Assembly (NCBI GenBank): GCA_000435755.1
Contig: FR889109.1
Location: 88,612-152,611 of the forward strand
DNA: 64,000 nucleotides
Direction of reading: 5' to 3'
Origin: Clostridium sp. CAG:508
Lineage (GTDB): Bacteria > Bacillota > Clostridia > TANB77 > CAG-508
Both the position numbers and the translations under genes were made by a program. Within the stretch, counting starts at the first letter, position 1. Every line of letters starts with the position of its first letter. Under the pieces are notes generated by a model that was given only the letters and a program-made list of their open reading frames with translations, made no database searches and was not told the DNA's origin. Of this stretch, positions 60,827 through 64,000 are shown piece after piece.

Positions 60827-61810
60827 ATGAAAAACATCTGTATAATAGGAAGTGGAAGCTGGGGCTGTGCCTTAGCAATACATGCAGCTAAAATGGGACA
60901 TAATGTTAAAATATGGTCATTTGCTCAGGAAGAAGCTAATTTGATAAATAAAGAAAGAAAATGTATGTTTTTGCCAATGGCAACGATGCCAGAAAATATA
61001 TATTGCACAACAGACATAAAAGAAGCGGTAGAAGGTTCAAATTTAATATTACATGTCACACCATCAAAGTTTTTTAGAAGTACATTAAATCAATATAAAC
61101 AATATATTACAAATCAACCGGTAGTTATATGCTCAAAAGGTTTTGAACTTGAAAGTTTATCAACTTTAAGTGATGTAGCAAAGCAAGAATTAAAAAATGT
61201 AAAAATAGGAGCTTTTTCTGGGCCAAGTCATGCTGAAGAAGTTTCATTAGGAATACCAACAGCAATTGTTGCAGCATCTAAAGACTATAATGTGCAATAT
61301 TTAGTTCAAGATACATTTATGAATGAAAGTATGAGAGTATATACAAGTAATGATATACAAGGTGTTGAGTTAGGCGGAGCATTAAAAAATATTATAGCTT
61401 TTTGTGCAGGTATTGTAGCAGAATTAAACTTAGGAGATAACACATTCGCAGCTTTAATATCAAGAGGGCTAACAGAACTTTCAAGATTAGGTGTTGCGAT
61501 GGGTGGAGAGCACAATACGTTTTATGGTTTATCTGGTTTAGGAGATTTAATTGTAACATGTATGAGCGAACACAGCAGAAATAGAAAAGCTGGAAGATGT
61601 ATAGGAAGAGGACTTTCATTAGAAGAAACTAGAAAAGAAGTTGGAATGACAATTGAAAGTGTTGACAACATTGAGGCAGCATATAAATTAGCACAAAAAT
61701 ATAATATCGAAATGCCAATAGTAAATGCAGTTTATGATATTCTATATAATGGATTAGAACCAAGAGAAGCTGTAACAAAGTTAATGACACGTGAAAAAAA
61801 GGCAGAGTAA
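60827..61810 (+). CDS. gpsA: NAD(P)-dependent glycerol-3-phosphate dehydrogenase
   Basis: A 327-residue enzyme that makes glycerol 3-phosphate from dihydroxyacetone phosphate. The NAD motif [10 protein letters not shown] is near residue 7, GPSHAEEV near 134, the catalytic Lys in [14 protein letters not shown] near 184, and [11 protein letters not shown] near 235. It supplies the substrate of the upstream plsY. AAAGGAA precedes it. Confidence 0.96.
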   Translation: MKNICIIGSGSWGCALAIHAAKMGHNVKIWSFAQEEANLINKERKCMFLPMATMPENIYCTTDIKEAVEGSNLILHVTPSKFFRSTLNQYKQYITNQPVVICSKGFELESLSTLSDVAKQELKNVKIGAFSGPSHAEEVSLGIPTAIVAASKDYNVQYLVQDTFMNESMRVYTSNDIQGVELGGALKNIIAFCAGIVAELNLGDNTFAALISRGLTELSRLGVAMGGEHNTFYGLSGLGDLIVTCMSEHSRNRKAGRCIGRGLSLEETRKEVGMTIESVDNIEAAYKLAQKYNIEMPIVNAVYDILYNGLEPREAVTKLMTREKKAE

Positions 61811-61820
61811 GGAGAAGAAT

Positions 61821-62264
61821 ATGAGATTATTAGTACAAAGAGTAAAAAATTCTAATGTAGTCGTTGAAGGTAAAACAATTGGAGAAATAGGACAAGGCTT
61901 TATGGTATTGCTTGGAGTAGCACCAACAGATACCAAAGAAACTGCAGATTTTCTAGTACAAAAACTAATTAATTTAAGAGTTTTTGAAGATGAAAATGAA
62001 AAAATGAACTTGTCTATAAAAGATATAGATGGTGAACTATTGATAGTATCACAATTTACACTTTATGCAGATACAAGCCATGGAAATAGACCAAGCTTTA
62101 TAAATGCTGCAAAACCAGATTTAGCAAATGAACTTTATGAATATTTTGTAGAGCAATGCAAAAAACAAAATATTAAAAAAGTTGCAACAGGTAAATTTGC
62201 AGCAGATATGCAAGTTTCATTGCAAAATGATGGACCAGTGACAATAATGTTAGAAAAAGAATAA
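61821..62264 (+). CDS. dtd: D-aminoacyl-tRNA deacylase
   Basis: A 147-residue enzyme that removes D-amino acids (and Gly) from tRNA. It begins [13 protein letters not shown], with SQFTLYAD near 77 and the cross-subunit [10 protein letters not shown] in place of NxGPVT near 136. I start at 61821, with AAGGAG 6 bases upstream, since the earlier in-frame start lies inside gpsA. It is the last + gene before a convergent terminator. Confidence 0.95.
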   Translation: MRLLVQRVKNSNVVVEGKTIGEIGQGFMVLLGVAPTDTKETADFLVQKLINLRVFEDENEKMNLSIKDIDGELLIVSQFTLYADTSHGNRPSFINAAKPDLANELYEYFVEQCKKQNIKKVATGKFAADMQVSLQNDGPVTIMLEKE

Positions 62265-62269
62265 AAAAC

Positions 62270-62306
62270 AAGAATTTCTATGTAGAATAACCTACTAGAA
62301 ATTCTT
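62270..62306. terminator. bidirectional terminator between dtd and asd, palindrome family 2
   Basis: AAGAATTTCTA (62270-62280) pairs with TAGAAATTCTT (62296-62306), extended inward by GTAG and CTAC across one bulge. A and T runs lie on the two sides. Confidence 0.75.
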
Positions 62307-62312
62307 TTCTTT

Positions 62313-63329
62313 TTAGTCTATTAGTAATCTTTCTAAAATTTGGACAGCATTACTAGCAGCACCTTTCCTTAAATTATCAGCAACTACCCATAAATTAACA
62401 CCAGATGACACACTGAAATCTCTTCTAATTCTACCTATAAATACATTATCTTGATTATTAGAATCTAAAGTAGTAGGATAGTCATCTCTTAAAATAATAC
62501 CAGAAGATTGCTTTAATATTTGCTTTAATTCCTTAAGTCTAAAATCTCTTTCGAATTCCACATTTATAACCTCACTATGGCTATTTAAAACCGGAACTCT
62601 AACTGTAGTTGCAGTTATTCTTAAATTAGGCCTTCCTAAAATTTTTCTGGTTTCATTTATCATTTTTTCTTCTTCTTTTGTATAACCGTTATCTAAGAAC
62701 ACATCAATATGAGGAATACAATTACTAAAAATAGGAACCTTGAATTTTTGTAATTCATAATCATGAGTTTGATTTTCTAAAACAGATAACTCACTATTGT
62801 AGCTCTGAATTCCTGATTTTAAATCCTCCACACCTTTAAATCCTGCACCTGAAACAGCTTGATATGTACTATACACAATTCTTTTTATACCATAGTTGTC
62901 ATCCAAAGGCTTTAATGCAACAACAGCTTGTATTGTGGAACAATTAGGGTTTGCAATAATTCCGTTATTATTTCTAGCATCTTCAAAATTAACTTCAGGC
63001 ACTACTAAAGGTACATCTTTATCCATTCTAAAACAACTGCTATTATCAATAACTGTACAACCTTTAGAAACTGCTATTGGAGCAAATTCTTTCGATACAC
63101 TTCCACCAGCAGAAAAAATTGCAAAATCAAAACCGGAATCAAAAGAATTTTGAGTTAACTCTTGCACTTTGTAATCTTTACCTAAAAAATTAATTTCTTT
63201 TCCAGCAGATCTACTAGAAGCAAAAAAAGTATATTCACTAATAGGTAGTTTTTTTTCTTCTAAAACTTTAATAATTGTTTGCCCTACAAGACCAGTAGCA
63301 CCAATAACTGCTAACTTTATATTACTCAT
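62313..63329 (-). CDS. asd: aspartate-semialdehyde dehydrogenase
   Basis: A 338-residue enzyme that makes aspartate semialdehyde for lysine, DAP, threonine and methionine. The NADP motif GATGLVGQT is near residue 9. The catalytic Cys is in NPNCSTIQ near 128, and the substrate-binding Arg and His lie further on. AAAGGTG precedes the ATG. It links to dapF and dapL elsewhere in the window. Confidence 0.96.
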   Translation of the reverse strand: MSNIKLAVIGATGLVGQTIIKVLEEKKLPISEYTFFASSRSAGKEINFLGKDYKVQELTQNSFDSGFDFAIFSAGGSVSKEFAPIAVSKGCTVIDNSSCFRMDKDVPLVVPEVNFEDARNNNGIIANPNCSTIQAVVALKPLDDNYGIKRIVYSTYQAVSGAGFKGVEDLKSGIQSYNSELSVLENQTHDYELQKFKVPIFSNCIPHIDVFLDNGYTKEEEKMINETRKILGRPNLRITATTVRVPVLNSHSEVINVEFERDFRLKELKQILKQSSGIILRDDYPTTLDSNNQDNVFIGRIRRDFSVSSGVNLWVVADNLRKGAASNAVQILERLLID

Positions 63330-63383
63330 AAAATCACACCTTTCTAGTAGATTTTATGAATAAAAAATAAAAAAGTGCTTAAT

Positions 63384-63659
63384 TTAATAAGGATATCTTT
63401 CAAATAAATATCTAATAATGTCATCTGCATTATGCTCAGTCACATTTATAAAAACATCCTTATCCAAACTAATCCACATATTTATATCATAATCGTTTTC
63501 AAGCAAAGCACTAATAATATCAGCAATTTCAATAGGATTTTTATAATTTTTTTGCCACAATAAATCATCATCAATAGAACTAATGTCTTTGGAAAAATGT
63601 TGCAAAAATTTAAAAATTTCGCCACTTTTAGTACTATACAATTTAACAATTGCATTCAT
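63384..63659 (-). CDS. small conserved-looking hypothetical protein
   Basis: A 91-residue acidic soluble protein beginning MNAIVKLYSTKSGEIFKFLQ. It has no membrane segment and no motif I can name. The body looks alpha/beta with Asp-rich turns (SIDDDLLW, NDYDINMW). Start at 63659 is set by GGAGA 8 bases upstream. It is divergent from the gene at 63762. The function is unknown. Confidence 0.65.
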   Translation of the reverse strand: MNAIVKLYSTKSGEIFKFLQHFSKDISSIDDDLLWQKNYKNPIEIADIISALLENDYDINMWISLDKDVFINVTEHNADDIIRYLFERYPY

Positions 63660-63761
63660 AAAAAAATCTCCTTCATAATTAGTATTAAAAAAATAAAAAT
63701 AATTATACTTAAGAATAAAAGGCAATTTTTTGCAAATAATATGCTTAGAAAGGTGGAAATT

Positions 63762-64000
63762 ATGAAAAAAGCGATAATAATTATGATAATTGCAGTAATT
63801 ATAATAATTATAATTTTATCTTCTTTAGTTGCTTATGCAAAAGGAGATAGTAATGACAATAAAATGGAAGATAAAGTTACACAAGAATTGATGTATTTAA
63901 ATCAATATTTTGTAACAATGCTTGGAGATTTTAATGGTCTTACTATTGGAGATAATAGACTTCAAGAAACAGAGCCTAAAATACAAACTAATATAAACAC
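63762..64000 (+). CDS. exported or membrane-anchored protein, N-terminal part
   Basis: The gene runs off the window; 79 codons are visible. It begins MKKAIIIMIIAVIIIII, a strong hydrophobic helix of about 25 residues ending LVAYAKG, so it is a signal peptide or anchor. The rest (KMEDKVTQELMYLNQYF and onward) is acidic and polar. AGAAAGGTGG precedes the ATG. The family cannot be named from this part. Confidence 0.7.
   Translation, partial: MKKAIIIMIIAVIIIIIILSSLVAYAKGDSNDNKMEDKVTQELMYLNQYFVTMLGDFNGLTIGDNRLQETEPKIQTNIN

Overview
The window is strongly AT-rich bacterial chromosome. Most genes lie on the + strand, Arg is mostly AGA and Ile often ATA, and ribosome sites are AGGAGG-like. The gene content suggests a low-GC Bacillota of the Clostridia type, probably an uncultured one: split transketolase, the LL-diaminopimelate aminotransferase route to lysine and DAP, FtsEX with PcsB-like hydrolases, an LCP ligase, and the der-plsY-gpsA order. 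I cannot name a species. No phage, insertion sequence, CRISPR array or rRNA was seen.

Layout. 1-3.7 kb: the end of recG, an aldose epimerase, and a uracil uptake and salvage unit (uraA-upp) behind a structured leader. 3.8-5.6 kb: split transketolase. 5.9-11.1 kb: a division and cell-wall unit of ftsE, ftsX, two M23 hydrolases and an S41 protease. 11.3-11.6 kb: tRNA-Val, tRNA-Asp and tRNA-Phe. 11.7-16.1 kb: a beta-propeller protein, then dapF-dapL; dapL carries a one-base frameshift. 16.2-19.2 kb: a small orphan gene, then rpsO-pnp. 19.3-24.5 kb: a GT2 and a GT39-like transferase, a YdcF protein, a P-loop/Asp23-like fusion, and cmk.

24.7-41.0 kb is a complete surface-polysaccharide locus. It holds a 4,6-dehydratase, an aminotransferase, an initiating phosphosugar transferase, three glycosyltransferases, the four WbpABDE-type enzymes for a diacetamido uronic acid, a Wzy-like polymerase, a Wzx-like flippase, an acyltransferase and an LCP protein. 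The predicted product carries amino sugars and a uronic acid.

41.0-47.5 kb: HicAB (hicA frameshifted), plsC, a YbaK-like deacylase, typA, trmR, a membrane protein, a candidate small RNA and a U32 tRNA-hydroxylation protein. 47.6-53.6 kb, mostly - strand: a DUF368 lipid-carrier transporter, tRNA-Gly, an MBOAT/DHHW O-acetylation pair, a DUF4358-like protein, a PrsW protease with zinc ribbons and a second zinc-ribbon protein. 54.0-64.0 kb: YbaK, a calcium P-type ATPase, lspA, rpmF, a dCMP deaminase, der, plsY, gpsA, dtd, asd, a small unknown gene and the start of an exported protein.

The most interesting signals are regulatory. They are a uraA leader built like a UTP-sensitive attenuator, two terminator-like hairpins that enclose the ribosome site of the next gene, a promoter-terminator pair with no clear gene between, and dispersed palindromes. 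Two genes carry what looks like the same kind of single-C insertion.
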